Shown here one piece after another: positions 8,623-18,307 of a stretch of DNA of 64,000 bases. A program made the position numbers and the translations under genes. Every line of letters begins with the position of its first letter. Position 1 is the stretch's first letter. This DNA comes from Vibrionaceae bacterium. Lineage in GTDB: Bacteria > Pseudomonadota > Gammaproteobacteria > Enterobacterales > Vibrionaceae. The stretch lies in contig JAAEZQ010000002.1 of the NCBI GenBank assembly GCA_018222805.1, positions 1 to 64,000 on the forward strand. The letters are read 5' to 3'. The notes under the pieces were generated by a model. That model was not told the DNA's origin, searched no databases, and worked only from the letters and a program-made list of their open reading frames with translations.

Positions 8623-9705
8623 TTACTGACCTAGTTGGTGCGCCGTTAGAATCGCAGCATAAACAGCATCTGCTGTTACCGGGAACGGCATATTGTGAAT
8701 AGTTTCACCTTCAGCTGTTGCACCTTCAGCGACTTCACGCAGTTTGTCGTGGTTGAGCTTTTTAACGCCCATCGCAAATAGATTGGTTGGTAGTCCGACT
8801 GAACGGCAGAAATCAAGAACCGTGTTAATCTCTTCCATTGGTGCGTTTTCAAGGACTAACTGGGTCAGCGTACCGAACGCGACTTTCTCACCGTGGTATA
8901 GGTGGTGGCACTCTTCAAGTTTGGTCAAACCGTTGTGGATTGCATGCGCAGCTGCAAGACCGCTACTTTCAAAACCAATACCACTTAGGTAGGTATTCGC
9001 TTCAATAATATTCTCGAGCGCAGTTGTGCTGACTCCGTTCTCAGCTGCAACTTTCGCTTTAAGTCCATCAGCCAGTAGAGTTTCGTAACAAAGCTTAGCC
9101 AGAGCCTGAGATGAGCGAGTTGGAGCGCCACCCGCCATAGTTGCTTTACCTGACGTCATGTTGGCACGAGCTTCAAAGTAAGTAGATAGCGCATCGCCCA
9201 TACCAGCAACAAGTAAACGAACTGGCGCTTTAGCGATGATTGCCGTGTCCATTACCACCATGTTTGGATTTTGCGGGAATAGTAAGTATTCGCTGAACTC
9301 GCCTTCTGGTGTGTAGATAACAGCCAGTGCGCTAGTTGGCGCATCTGTTGAAGCAATAGTAGGAACAACAACAACTGGTACTTTAGCGTAGTAAGCGACC
9401 GCTTTAGCTGTGTCTAGTGTCTTACCACCACCAATGCCGATAATGACATCATTTTTCTGAGTCGCTGCAATATCGATAATACGATCGATCTCTTGACGAG
9501 AACATTCGCCATTGAATAGATCCATAGCGAGGGTCATCTCATTTTGCTCGAAGCTGTGTTTTACCGTGTCGCCAACTAAACCTGTTACGAATGTGTCAGC
9601 AATAGCAAGCGGGTTTTCGCCTAGCGCTTTAACGTAACCAGCGATAGATCCAAGAACATTTTCGCCTTGAATATATTTGCTTGGGCTAATGATAATTTTA
9701 TCCAT
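8623..9705 (-). CDS. gldA: Glycerol dehydrogenase
   Basis: A 360-residue iron-type alcohol dehydrogenase superfamily enzyme that oxidises glycerol to dihydroxyacetone with NAD+. The start is the ATG at 9705 ([16 protein letters not shown]); a longer frame reaching 9819 adds 38 codons that do not look like the family. The NAD-binding GGGK is at 92-95. Candidate metal ligands are Asp171 (GMGDALS), His254 (AAAHAIHNG) and His271 ([11 protein letters not shown]), the same positions as in E. coli GldA. It is the first gene of the minus-strand operon, divergent from dhaK, so the shared 311-bp upstream region probably controls both arms. Confidence 0.93.
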   Translation of the reverse strand: MDKIIISPSKYIQGENVLGSIAGYVKALGENPLAIADTFVTGLVGDTVKHSFEQNEMTLAMDLFNGECSRQEIDRIIDIAATQKNDVIIGIGGGKTLDTAKAVAYYAKVPVVVVPTIASTDAPTSALAVIYTPEGEFSEYLLFPQNPNMVVMDTAIIAKAPVRLLVAGMGDALSTYFEARANMTSGKATMAGGAPTRSSQALAKLCYETLLADGLKAKVAAENGVSTTALENIIEANTYLSGIGFESSGLAAAHAIHNGLTKLEECHHLYHGEKVAFGTLTQLVLENAPMEEINTVLDFCRSVGLPTNLFAMGVKKLNHDKLREVAEGATAEGETIHNMPFPVTADAVYAAILTAHQLGQ

Positions 9706-10016
9706 GATGGGTGAGCCTTTTCTGTTTTGTTTCAACGTTGGGCACACATTAAAAAAAATCGTGCAACTACCAAAGAAAACCCTATCAAGTTCAGACCGAA
9801 TATTTGATTGTCTCGTCAATTCAGACTCAACGAGGATTTAATTCCAGCCAAAAAAAAGATCAACATCACATAAAAAACCACATAACAGAAAAAACGATTC
9901 ATAACGAAACATTACAACTAAAAAACAACGTTTCATTATGAAACAACAGTCTTTTTTTGATAGTTCACTAGCTCTGATTTAATATGTCTAAAGACTCAAT
10001 TTTCTGAAGTATTAAA
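9706..10016. promoter_or_regulatory. Divergent gldA/dhaK control region
   Basis: A 311-bp AT-rich region between divergent genes. It holds two palindromes at 9896-9910 and 9930-9944, described separately. On the minus strand TGTGATGTTGATC at about 9861-9873 resembles one strong half of a CRP site. No open frame of interest is present. Confidence 0.6.
9896..9944. promoter_or_regulatory. Paired palindromic operator upstream of dhaK
   Basis: GTTTCATTATGAAAC at 9930-9944 is a perfect 15-bp palindrome around a central T. GATTCATAACGAAAC at 9896-9910 is a related copy (three mismatches, one at the centre), 34 bp upstream. A similar pair lies upstream of dhaR at 13894-13941. DhaR is the obvious candidate ligand (inference); the DeoR regulator is the alternative. 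Confidence 0.6.
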
Positions 10017-11075
10017 ATGAAAGGACTTTTCAACTGTGCGAATAATATCGCACTCGACCAGCTTAGAGGACTGGTGGCATCTCGCCCACAGCTCAAGCTA
10101 AACGAGCAACCTTGTTATGTATGGCATGAGTTGTCACCCGATCAAGTCGCTCTGGTTTCGGGAGGGGCATCTGGTCATGAACCTTTAAACACAGGGTACG
10201 TAGGCAAAGGCATGCTTACTGGCGCTTGTCCAGGTGAGATATTCACTCGTGTGACTCCTGACCAAATCTATGAATGTGCCAACAAGGTTACGTCAGATAA
10301 AGGCGTCCTGTTTCTGGTGCAAAACTATATTGGTGACATCATTAACTTTAAGCTTGCCGTTGAATTGCTACACGCAGATGGTATTCAAGCAGGCTACGTT
10401 CTCATTGACGACGATGTAGCGGTAACAAACAGTTTATACACAAAAGGGCGTCGTGGTGCTGCAGGCATGGTCTTACTCGAGAAGATTGTCGGTGCGGCGG
10501 CACTAAGAGGCTACACACTAGAAGAGTGTGAACAATTGGGACGTCGGGTTGTCAACAACTGCCGAAGTATTGCTGTCGGCCTAGAATCTTGCACTGTCCC
10601 AGCATCAGGGTTACCTACCTTTTCTCTCAAAGAAGGTGAGGTTGAATTCGGTGTGGGAATTCATGGTGAACCGGGATCACAACAGATACCGTACACTCAA
10701 GCGGACGAGTTAGTTGACAAAATGTTCATTGCTTTAAAAGAAAACTCCAGCTTTGAGCGTCCAATCACCGAGTGGGATCGTAAAGAAGGGATGTGGACAG
10801 AGAGCAACTCATACGTTGAAGAGTTTAAACCCGAGCAAAACTATATTGCGATTGTCAATGGCCTTGGAAGTACACCTGAGTCTCAGCTATATATCGCCTA
10901 TAAGCAGCTATTTAACAATTGCCAAAATGAAGGTTATCAGATTGCGCGCAGCTTGATTGGCAACTACTGTACTGCAATTGATATGCAAGGCTTATCAATT
11001 ACCTTACTCAGAGCAGATGACGAAATACTCGCACTCTTTGATGCCCCTGTTGATACCGCGGCACTTCGTTGGTAA
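10017..11075 (+). CDS. dhaK: PTS-type dihydroxyacetone kinase, DhaK subunit
   Basis: A 352-residue protein close in length and pattern to E. coli DhaK, the subunit that holds dihydroxyacetone covalently as a hemiaminal on a histidine. That histidine is His216 in FGVGIHGEPG. Other family blocks are CPGEIFTRVTPDQIYECA (71-88), IDDDVAVTNSLYTKGRRG (130-147) and the end LFDAPVDTAALRW. The usual GGGSGHEP loop reads GGASGHEP here (49-56), a small but real departure. The partner dhaL follows 24 bp downstream. The phosphoryl donor DhaM is not encoded in the window. In E. coli, DhaK also acts as corepressor of DhaR. Confidence 0.93.
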   Translation: MKGLFNCANNIALDQLRGLVASRPQLKLNEQPCYVWHELSPDQVALVSGGASGHEPLNTGYVGKGMLTGACPGEIFTRVTPDQIYECANKVTSDKGVLFLVQNYIGDIINFKLAVELLHADGIQAGYVLIDDDVAVTNSLYTKGRRGAAGMVLLEKIVGAAALRGYTLEECEQLGRRVVNNCRSIAVGLESCTVPASGLPTFSLKEGEVEFGVGIHGEPGSQQIPYTQADELVDKMFIALKENSSFERPITEWDRKEGMWTESNSYVEEFKPEQNYIAIVNGLGSTPESQLYIAYKQLFNNCQNEGYQIARSLIGNYCTAIDMQGLSITLLRADDEILALFDAPVDTAALRW

Positions 11076-11099
11076 TACCTAAAACACCAGAGCCCATAT

Positions 11100-11741
11100 A
11101 TGCAGATTGAAAAACAACACATTATTCATTGGCTAGAGCTTTGTCATAGTACATACCAAGAGAATCAAACCTATCTGGATGAGTTGGACTCAGACATCGG
11201 CGATGGTGATCATGGCCATAATTTATCTCGCAGTTTTGCTGCTGTAGCAAAAGAGCTAGACGCACTGCAAAAACAAAGTATATCGACCATCTTAAAGAAT
11301 ACTGGCTTGACCCTGCGCATGTATCTAGGTGGTGCGAGTGGTATTTTCTATTCGACATTTTTTTTCTGTGTTTCAAACTCTATAGGTAGTCGAACCCATT
11401 TATCGCCAACCCAACTGTTTGAAGCTCTCAAACATGGTGCTGACGGAATCGCAGCAAGAGGGAAAGCCAAACAGGGCGATAAAACGATGTACGATGTCTG
11501 GGCTGTGGCACTTGAAACAGCCAAGTCTCATTCAAATAGTGAACTTACTGTTGATGAGTTTTTAGATGTTGTATTAAAAAGTGCAGAAACTGCGGCGATC
11601 AGCACTGTAGATATGGAAGCTGCGAAAGGCCGAGCGCAGCAAAAAGGCAAAGAGAGTGTCGGGCACCAAGACCCAGGAGCAACGTCAAGCTACTTAATGA
11701 TAAAGTCACTTGTGACTGCATTAAAAAGTGAGCTTATTTAG
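11100..11741 (+). CDS. dhaL: PTS-type dihydroxyacetone kinase, DhaL (ADP-binding) subunit
   Basis: A 213-residue protein matching E. coli DhaL along its length. The Mg-ADP-binding aspartates are in DIGDGDHGHNL (residues 32-42; E. coli has GDADHG). Also present are ILKNTGLTL, GGASG, the block RGKAKQGDKTMYDVW and the C-terminal GHQDPGATS. In PTS-type kinases DhaL keeps its ADP bound, which is rephosphorylated by DhaM, and ATP-loaded DhaL activates DhaR in E. coli. It is followed by a strong hairpin terminator shared with the convergent dhaR. Confidence 0.93.
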   Translation: MQIEKQHIIHWLELCHSTYQENQTYLDELDSDIGDGDHGHNLSRSFAAVAKELDALQKQSISTILKNTGLTLRMYLGGASGIFYSTFFFCVSNSIGSRTHLSPTQLFEALKHGADGIAARGKAKQGDKTMYDVWAVALETAKSHSNSELTVDEFLDVVLKSAETAAISTVDMEAAKGRAQQKGKESVGHQDPGATSSYLMIKSLVTALKSELI

Positions 11742-11763
11742 CTCAACTTTCCGTTGACTAAGC

Positions 11764-11801
11764 CGCACAATGGGCCTTTACAACGGCTCATTGTGCGTTT
11801 T
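11764..11801. terminator. Bidirectional terminator between dhaL and dhaR
   Basis: CGCACAATG-G-GCC pairs with GGC-T-CATTGTGCG across TTTACAAC, followed by GTTTTC on the plus strand. It separates the convergent dhaKL and dhaR units. Confidence 0.8.
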
Positions 11802-11827
11802 CTGCATCCATTTCTAAGACCTTGAGC

Positions 11828-13750
11828 TTAATCCATCATTTGCGATAAGTCGTATTTTTTAATTTTGCGCCACAGGGTCGTTCGCCCAATATCCAACGCT
11901 TTGGCCATATCTTGCATTCGTCCATCAAACTCTTCCCACGCCTGTATAATAGCTTGTTTTTCTAGTGATTCGAGCGTTGTTGTTTTCTTGCTACTCTCTT
12001 CAGAGCGCTCATCAATCAACATCCGTACGGAGGCAGGTATATGTTCAACGGTGATATTGTCACTTTCTCGGTTAAGTAGAATACGGTTAACGATATTTCT
12101 GAGTTGGGAGGTGTTCCCATGCCATGCATGACTGGCCATGAGTTCGACAACGGACTTATCAATAGCCACAGACGCACGGTGCTGTCTTTCAAACAGAGTA
12201 ACGAAACTATTAATCAAGTAGTGTATGTCTTCTTTTCTCTCACGCAGAGGAGAGATATAGAGCTCGTTGGACGATAAGACGTAATAGAGTTGACGAGAAA
12301 AATCGCCCTTTTCAACACGATCCTTTAAATTGCCCGCACTACTTGTAATCAGTTGAAGATTGAATTTTTTTGTAGGTTTACCATCTGCCGTTGTCACAAA
12401 TCCGCTATCAAGAAACTTTAATAACGTAAGCTGCAGCTTCATACTGAGCTGTTCAATATGACTTATATAGAGCGTACCATGTTGTGCTAACTCAAATTTA
12501 GAAGGGAGCTCGTCACGTTGAGAACCAAGTATTTCTACCTCCAACAAGCTAGGTTCGATCGATGAACAATCAACATTGATAAAGTCGCCAAGACAATAAG
12601 TGCTTTCATTGTGCATAACCAAAGCTAAGTGACTTTTCCCTACCCCTTCTTCCCCGGTAACCAGTACAGGCTCTTTTGCTCCAATCAATCGCCGAGCAAC
12701 CGAAATAACATGCTGCATTTGTTGCGAAGCATAATTTAGACTTTCAAATGAATACTGAATATCACTGGTCGCCTTTTGCTTAAATGGACCTTCGGCATGA
12801 TTAACCGGGTGAATAAAAAGCAAGTTGGTTCCATCGGTAGAATATTGATAAGTCACCATCGCATCAACAAATTGAGCGTCGATTTCAAACGTAGTCTGGT
12901 GTCGGCGCAAACTTTCGCTTTGTTCAATGCATCGGGTCACGTCGGGGGCAAAGCGTACTGCGCTAAAAATGTTGCGTCTGAGTAGCGTGTTGCTATCGAC
13001 ACCAAGCAATGCACCAACTTGGGGGCTGACATAAGAAATAAGCTGTTCGCTATCCCAAGTGATAACGCCATCATCCATATAGTCCAAAGCAGCATTATGG
13101 GCAGACAATAGGCTATTCGTGAGCTTTTGTTCATGTAATATATGTAGTTGCAAGCCCACCTCTTTCGCACACATAGAGGTCACAAGCGGATCTTCTCTTC
13201 GAGTCTGGTTAGCATATTTCACCATTGCGATGGTACCTAGCAACTTCCCGTAAGCATCGATAATCGGAGACGCAACGGTCAATAGTTCATGCAGCTCTCG
13301 CTTAAAGTGCTCACAACCAATCACTGTACTCGGCATCAAGGTCTCGATACAAAAGCTGACAGCGTTGGTGCCAATTCTATCTTCACTGATAAAGCTGCCT
13401 TCTTTTATCCCGAGCTCCTTCATTTTAAGGTTTAGCTCTTCATTCCCCATCACATGCATCAGACAACCATTGTCATCGGTAACGAAAAGAAGCAATTTTT
13501 CTCCCTCAAGGAAATCGTAATTATCCTCAATAGCCCGGATCGAACAGTTGATAATAGACTCAGTGCGACGCTTCATCGAGGATAGAGTAAACCCAGACGC
13601 TATATGAGGCTTTGTCCATTCATAAGCATTCATCAGCCTTGAGCAACGCTGCCAAGACTGAAAAATGAGTGAGCTAGAAAACTCTGGAGATACCCATTGG
13701 TGTTTTTGGAAAAATTCCCAACGGCTTTTGCTATCTTCTGCGGAGTACAC
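11828..13750 (-). CDS. dhaR: DhaR-type transcriptional activator of the dha operon
   Basis: A 640-residue protein with the DhaR architecture: GAF-like sensor (about 60-205), PAS (about 215-315), AAA+ domain (about 335-560) and a Fis-type helix-turn-helix (about 590-630, LDIGRTTLWRKIKKY). Walker A is GEEGVGKS at 366-373. Two AAA+ hallmarks are missing: the GAFTGA loop that contacts sigma-54 is absent between EILGS and KFELAQHG, and the Walker B acidic pair is replaced (GTLYISHIE instead of GTLFLDEI). E. coli DhaR also works at a sigma-70 promoter, so these losses fit the family. The frame opens at a GTG (13750) with no strong ribosome-binding site. A CRP-like site and two operators lie upstream. 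Confidence 0.9.
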   Translation of the reverse strand: MYSAEDSKSRWEFFQKHQWVSPEFSSSLIFQSWQRCSRLMNAYEWTKPHIASGFTLSSMKRRTESIINCSIRAIEDNYDFLEGEKLLLFVTDDNGCLMHVMGNEELNLKMKELGIKEGSFISEDRIGTNAVSFCIETLMPSTVIGCEHFKRELHELLTVASPIIDAYGKLLGTIAMVKYANQTRREDPLVTSMCAKEVGLQLHILHEQKLTNSLLSAHNAALDYMDDGVITWDSEQLISYVSPQVGALLGVDSNTLLRRNIFSAVRFAPDVTRCIEQSESLRRHQTTFEIDAQFVDAMVTYQYSTDGTNLLFIHPVNHAEGPFKQKATSDIQYSFESLNYASQQMQHVISVARRLIGAKEPVLVTGEEGVGKSHLALVMHNESTYCLGDFINVDCSSIEPSLLEVEILGSQRDELPSKFELAQHGTLYISHIEQLSMKLQLTLLKFLDSGFVTTADGKPTKKFNLQLITSSAGNLKDRVEKGDFSRQLYYVLSSNELYISPLRERKEDIHYLINSFVTLFERQHRASVAIDKSVVELMASHAWHGNTSQLRNIVNRILLNRESDNITVEHIPASVRMLIDERSEESSKKTTTLESLEKQAIIQAWEEFDGRMQDMAKALDIGRTTLWRKIKKYDLSQMMD

Positions 13751-13870
13751 GGTTCGATATCATACTGGTGATTAATGGCGAAGAAACTATCAACAATAGG
13801 TCACGACTTTACTGATCCAAATCACAATCACTATTTCCACACGTTGTGCCAAGATACTATCGACACAGAG

Positions 13871-13886
13871 TGTGAGGTTTATCACC
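13871..13886. promoter_or_regulatory. CRP-like binding site upstream of dhaR
   Basis: TGTGAGGTTTATCACC matches the CRP consensus TGTGA-N6-TCACA at nine of ten defined positions. It lies about 120 bp before the dhaR start and 8 bp from the first palindrome, suggesting cAMP-CRP control of dhaR and possibly of the divergent BCCT gene. Confidence 0.6.
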
Positions 13887-13893
13887 CCAAACC

Positions 13894-13941
13894 GTTCCAT
13901 TTTGAAACAAAAGAAAGGCGTTCACCGTTCCAATAAGAAAC
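13894..13941. promoter_or_regulatory. Paired palindromic operator between dhaR and BCCT gene
   Basis: GTTCCATTTTGAAAC (13894-13908) and GTTCCAATAAGAAAC (13927-13941) are 33 bp apart. Both follow the GTTyC-N5-GAAAC pattern seen before dhaK at 9896-9944, where the spacing is 34 bp. The repeated motif and equal helical spacing point to one regulator, probably DhaR. Confidence 0.6.
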
Positions 13942-14257
13942 AATTTAGACGTCCATATCGCAGTTGATGTGACATAGGCATATTTTTTGTTTCGACGAAG
14001 CTATCAACTCTACGCTTATCTGCTGATGTTCAAACTTCAGCAATCATTTTAACGACAAAGTTAGCCTAGAAAATCTTGATGATAGATTATTCAATAACAA
14101 AAAACTTGCTTGAATCACGCTCAGCGATTCAGTTGATGGTAACCGTTATTTAATGGAGAAGTCGAAACACACCTTGGCAATAATACCGATAACTAAAATG
14201 GCTTTGGCTCGACATTCTAAAATTTAAATGTGAAACTTTACATAAGTCTAAAAGAAC

Positions 14258-15787
14258 ATGAATAGTCAATTACGATATAAAGTCTTTATTCCTCCCTTTT
14301 TACTACTCATCACTGCTGTACTCGCGAGCTTCTTTAACCTTGAAAGCTTCTTAACAGTCACAACTGCGATCAATAACTGGATACTCGACACGTTCGACTG
14401 GTTATTTTCTGCAGGTGCCTTTTTTATGGTTGTTACCTGCATAGTGGTGTTTTTCTCTCCTTTAGGAAAAGTGACCATAGGTGGCAACAATGCTAAACCA
14501 CTACTCAGTAAATGGCGCTGGGGCTCTATTACAATTTGTACAACAACGGCAGCAGGAATGCTTTTTTGGGCAACGGCTGAACCTCTATTCCATTTATACT
14601 CTCCGCCAAAATCCCTAGGTATTGCTCCTGGTTCGAGAGAAGCAGCTGAGTTTTCGCTTTCCACTATGTATATGCATTGGTCATTCACGCCATTTGTTAT
14701 ATATGCGATTCCAGCTCTCTCTTTCGCTTTGGCCTTTTATAACCTGACTCAACGCTTTTCGATTAGCGCATCACTACAGCCATTATTTGGTCGCCGTTGT
14801 TCTCAAAGTATAGGCGGGATAGTTGATTCTATATCTATGTTTGCGCTAGTAGCAGGGATGGCATCATCTTTAGGTACTGGTGCACTGGTACTGGCAAGCG
14901 GAGTTTCTAATGTCACAGGCTTACCGAATGGCTCCCTTTTACTAGGTGCTGTGATTGCCCTTATTGTTGTGTCCTTTGTTGCATCATCTGTGTCAGGGTT
15001 ACAAAAAGGGATTGCACGTCTCTCTGCCGTCAATACCACTATTTTTGCACTTATTGCTATTATTGCTTTAATCTTTGGTCCGACTCAGACAATTATTGTC
15101 AATGGCGCGAACGCTTTTGCTGACTATGCAACTGAATTTGTTGCGCGTAGCTTATCACTCAATTTAGAGCCGGGGGACGATTGGGCAAAAAGTTGGACGG
15201 TATTTTATTGGGCGAACTGGTTAGCGTGGGCACCGATTGTTGCGCTCTTCTTAGGCAAAATAGCTAAGGGGCATACGGTAAGAGCATTTATAATCGTGAA
15301 TATGATAATACCAGCGTCTTTCTCGCTCATTTGGATGGCTATATTTTCTGGAATGATATTGGAGTTAGACCTAAATCAAGACGGGATTTTCTATGCGCTC
15401 CTCAATGAGAGTGGTGCTGGCGCAGTTGTGTATGGTTTGTTAGATCAACTACCTGCACCGACCATTCTGACTGGGTTATTTATCTTTATCGCCTTCCTTG
15501 CCTATGTGACGGCAGCAGATTCAAATACAGAGGCAATTTCTTCTCTATGCATTGAAACACCTAACAACAGTGACGAAACTACCCCACTAAAATCTAAATT
15601 AAAGATTCTATGGGGAGGTATTATCGCTGTAATCGCTTGGTTTATGACTGCATTTTCTGGGATTGATGGCATAAAAATGATGTCTAACCTAGGTGGGCTG
15701 CCTGCACTCTTTGTGGTACTCGCTATGAATGCATCTTTGCTTATCTGGATAGTGAAGAGCTATAAGCCAAGCACTGAAACAATATAA
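14258..15787 (+). CDS. BCCT-family transporter (short, divergent)
   Basis: A 509-residue, twelve-helix betaine/carnitine/choline transporter. The family signature in the helix-8 region is WTVFYWANWLAWAPIVALFLGK (split here as WTVFYWANW and LAWAPIVALF), followed by IAKGHTVRAFI. The substrate-pocket region reads GMLFWATAEPLFHLY. The glycine-rich GMGIG of sodium-coupled betaine carriers is changed to AAGML, so coupling ion and substrate may differ from BetP/BetT types. Unlike the two other BCCT genes here it lacks long N- and C-terminal extensions, so osmosensing is less likely. It is divergent from dhaR and shares its operators, suggesting co-regulation with dihydroxyacetone metabolism. Confidence 0.88.
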   Translation: MNSQLRYKVFIPPFLLLITAVLASFFNLESFLTVTTAINNWILDTFDWLFSAGAFFMVVTCIVVFFSPLGKVTIGGNNAKPLLSKWRWGSITICTTTAAGMLFWATAEPLFHLYSPPKSLGIAPGSREAAEFSLSTMYMHWSFTPFVIYAIPALSFALAFYNLTQRFSISASLQPLFGRRCSQSIGGIVDSISMFALVAGMASSLGTGALVLASGVSNVTGLPNGSLLLGAVIALIVVSFVASSVSGLQKGIARLSAVNTTIFALIAIIALIFGPTQTIIVNGANAFADYATEFVARSLSLNLEPGDDWAKSWTVFYWANWLAWAPIVALFLGKIAKGHTVRAFIIVNMIIPASFSLIWMAIFSGMILELDLNQDGIFYALLNESGAGAVVYGLLDQLPAPTILTGLFIFIAFLAYVTAADSNTEAISSLCIETPNNSDETTPLKSKLKILWGGIIAVIAWFMTAFSGIDGIKMMSNLGGLPALFVVLAMNASLLIWIVKSYKPSTETI

Positions 15788-15846
15788 AGCCAGAAAGCAA
15801 CTAACCTGATAAGTTAATCAACGTCATTAGCTTCAACCTATAAAAA

Positions 15847-15880
15847 GAGCAGAAGTCACCCTCTGCTCATATAATTTTTG
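15847..15880 (+). terminator. Terminator after the BCCT gene
   Basis: GAGCAGA (15847-15853) pairs with TCTGCTC (15862-15868), followed by ATATAATTTTTG. It ends the BCCT transcript 60 bp after the stop. From here to the IS at 16190 I see only AT-rich DNA with a weak 75-codon frame. Confidence 0.7.
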
Positions 15881-16146
15881 TCCAGACTGAATCTGTTGAA
15901 ATCACAGCTACTACTTAGAAGTGGGTTTAACAGAGCAAAGGTTGATTAAAGAATAGACTTCCAAAATCGCATGTGATGAATGACTCATTTTTGATAACCA
16001 AATCAATAATCTGTGCCGATTCATCCATCGTAATTAAGAAGAGGATATGAATCAGGATAGTAGAACGATTGTATATGGATGGTATTAGACTCGACCAAGC
16101 GGAGAAGAATCTATAGTTTAAATATTTTCGAATAACTTTAAATAGG

Positions 16147-17410
<1,264 letters not shown>

Positions 17411-17420
17411 ACGATGTCAG

Positions 17421-18230
17421 TTATAACAAGCGATTCTTATATTGCTCCGGTGTCATGCCGGAGTATTTCTTAAACATCGCAATAAAAGGGCTCGCCTGAT
17501 TGTAACCTAACGTCAGTGCGACTTCTTTTACCGTTTGTCCCTTACGCAGCAACTCCATAGAGTGCAGATACCGGACACGTAATCGCCACTCTGTAAAACT
17601 CATCCCTAGTTCACTCTGGCAGTGACGCGCTAACGTTCTCTCTGTGGTATGCACCTTTGCGGCCCACTCCGCCAAACTGATTTCATCCGTGGGTGATTCT
17701 TCCACCGCTTTAAGGATGGGTTCCAGATACTTATTATCGGTGGTCGGTAAAAAATGGTGCTCCACTTCTTGTTTTGCCAGTTGATCGAGCAGTACCTGCA
17801 CTAGGCGTTTGTCTTCATCACTATGAGCGACATTAATATCACGTTGTCGAAAATCCTCAATAATGGCCGCAATTATCGGCGTCACCTTAATCAAACTGGT
17901 TTTGGTCGGGAAATGCGCCGTCAATTCCGGCGAAATATTTAACGAGCAGTACTCAATCGGCTTACGGTTATAACTGGTATGGCGAATACCCGCAGGCACC
18001 CAGATAGCTAAATGAGGTGGTGCTAAAAAGCGCGTGTCTTCCGCATCTATTTCCAAAATACCACCGCTGATCAATTGTACCTGCCCCCACGTGTGACTAT
18101 GCATTCGAGTCTCTGTATTTGACAAAAACGCTTCGAAATTCATAAACACATCGGATGGAGCTCGATCGATTGATAATGAAGGGTGGAGGTTTCGCGAACT
18201 CTTTTTCAAAATTGTCTTCCTATCGCTCAC
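17421..18230 (-). CDS. AraC-family regulator with cupin sensor
   Basis: A 269-residue protein. The N-terminal cupin (about 35-125) contains HSHTWGQVQLISGG and LAIWVPAGIRH. The C-terminal AraC domain (about 165-269) has two helix-turn-helix motifs: ISLAEWAAKVHTTERTLARH and the family signature region VKEVALTLGYNQASPFIAMFKKYSGMTPEQY. The frame opens at a GTG (18230); an ATG at codon 30 (MNFEAFL) is an alternative start. It is divergent from the EamA transporter 77 bp away, the usual layout of a local regulator with its target. The IS at 16190-17410 ends 10 bp beyond its stop. Confidence 0.88.
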   Translation of the reverse strand: MSDRKTILKKSSRNLHPSLSIDRAPSDVFMNFEAFLSNTETRMHSHTWGQVQLISGGILEIDAEDTRFLAPPHLAIWVPAGIRHTSYNRKPIEYCSLNISPELTAHFPTKTSLIKVTPIIAAIIEDFRQRDINVAHSDEDKRLVQVLLDQLAKQEVEHHFLPTTDNKYLEPILKAVEESPTDEISLAEWAAKVHTTERTLARHCQSELGMSFTEWRLRVRYLHSMELLRKGQTVKEVALTLGYNQASPFIAMFKKYSGMTPEQYKNRLL

Positions 18231-18307
18231 TATGTCTTTTAGGAGATACTTTTCATTATAAAGACCTGCCAGACTATCGTCATCAATTATTGTGCGATAG
18301 GGTTCTC

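Larger units (their letters stand above)
13751..14257. promoter_or_regulatory. Divergent dhaR/BCCT control region
   Basis: 507 bp between divergently transcribed genes, without a credible open frame. The dhaR-proximal half holds a CRP-like site (13871-13886) and a pair of palindromes (13894-13941). The BCCT-proximal half (about 13980-14257) is AT-rich with no motif I can name. Confidence 0.55.

Noticed and set aside
9706..9819. 38-codon N-terminal extension of gldA
   Set aside because: It is absent from the family pattern, and the ATG at 9705 begins the conserved sequence.
18155..18307. Longer N-terminus for the EamA transporter
   Set aside because: The extra codons overlap the divergent AraC gene and do not resemble a membrane protein; the start at 18308 fits the family.
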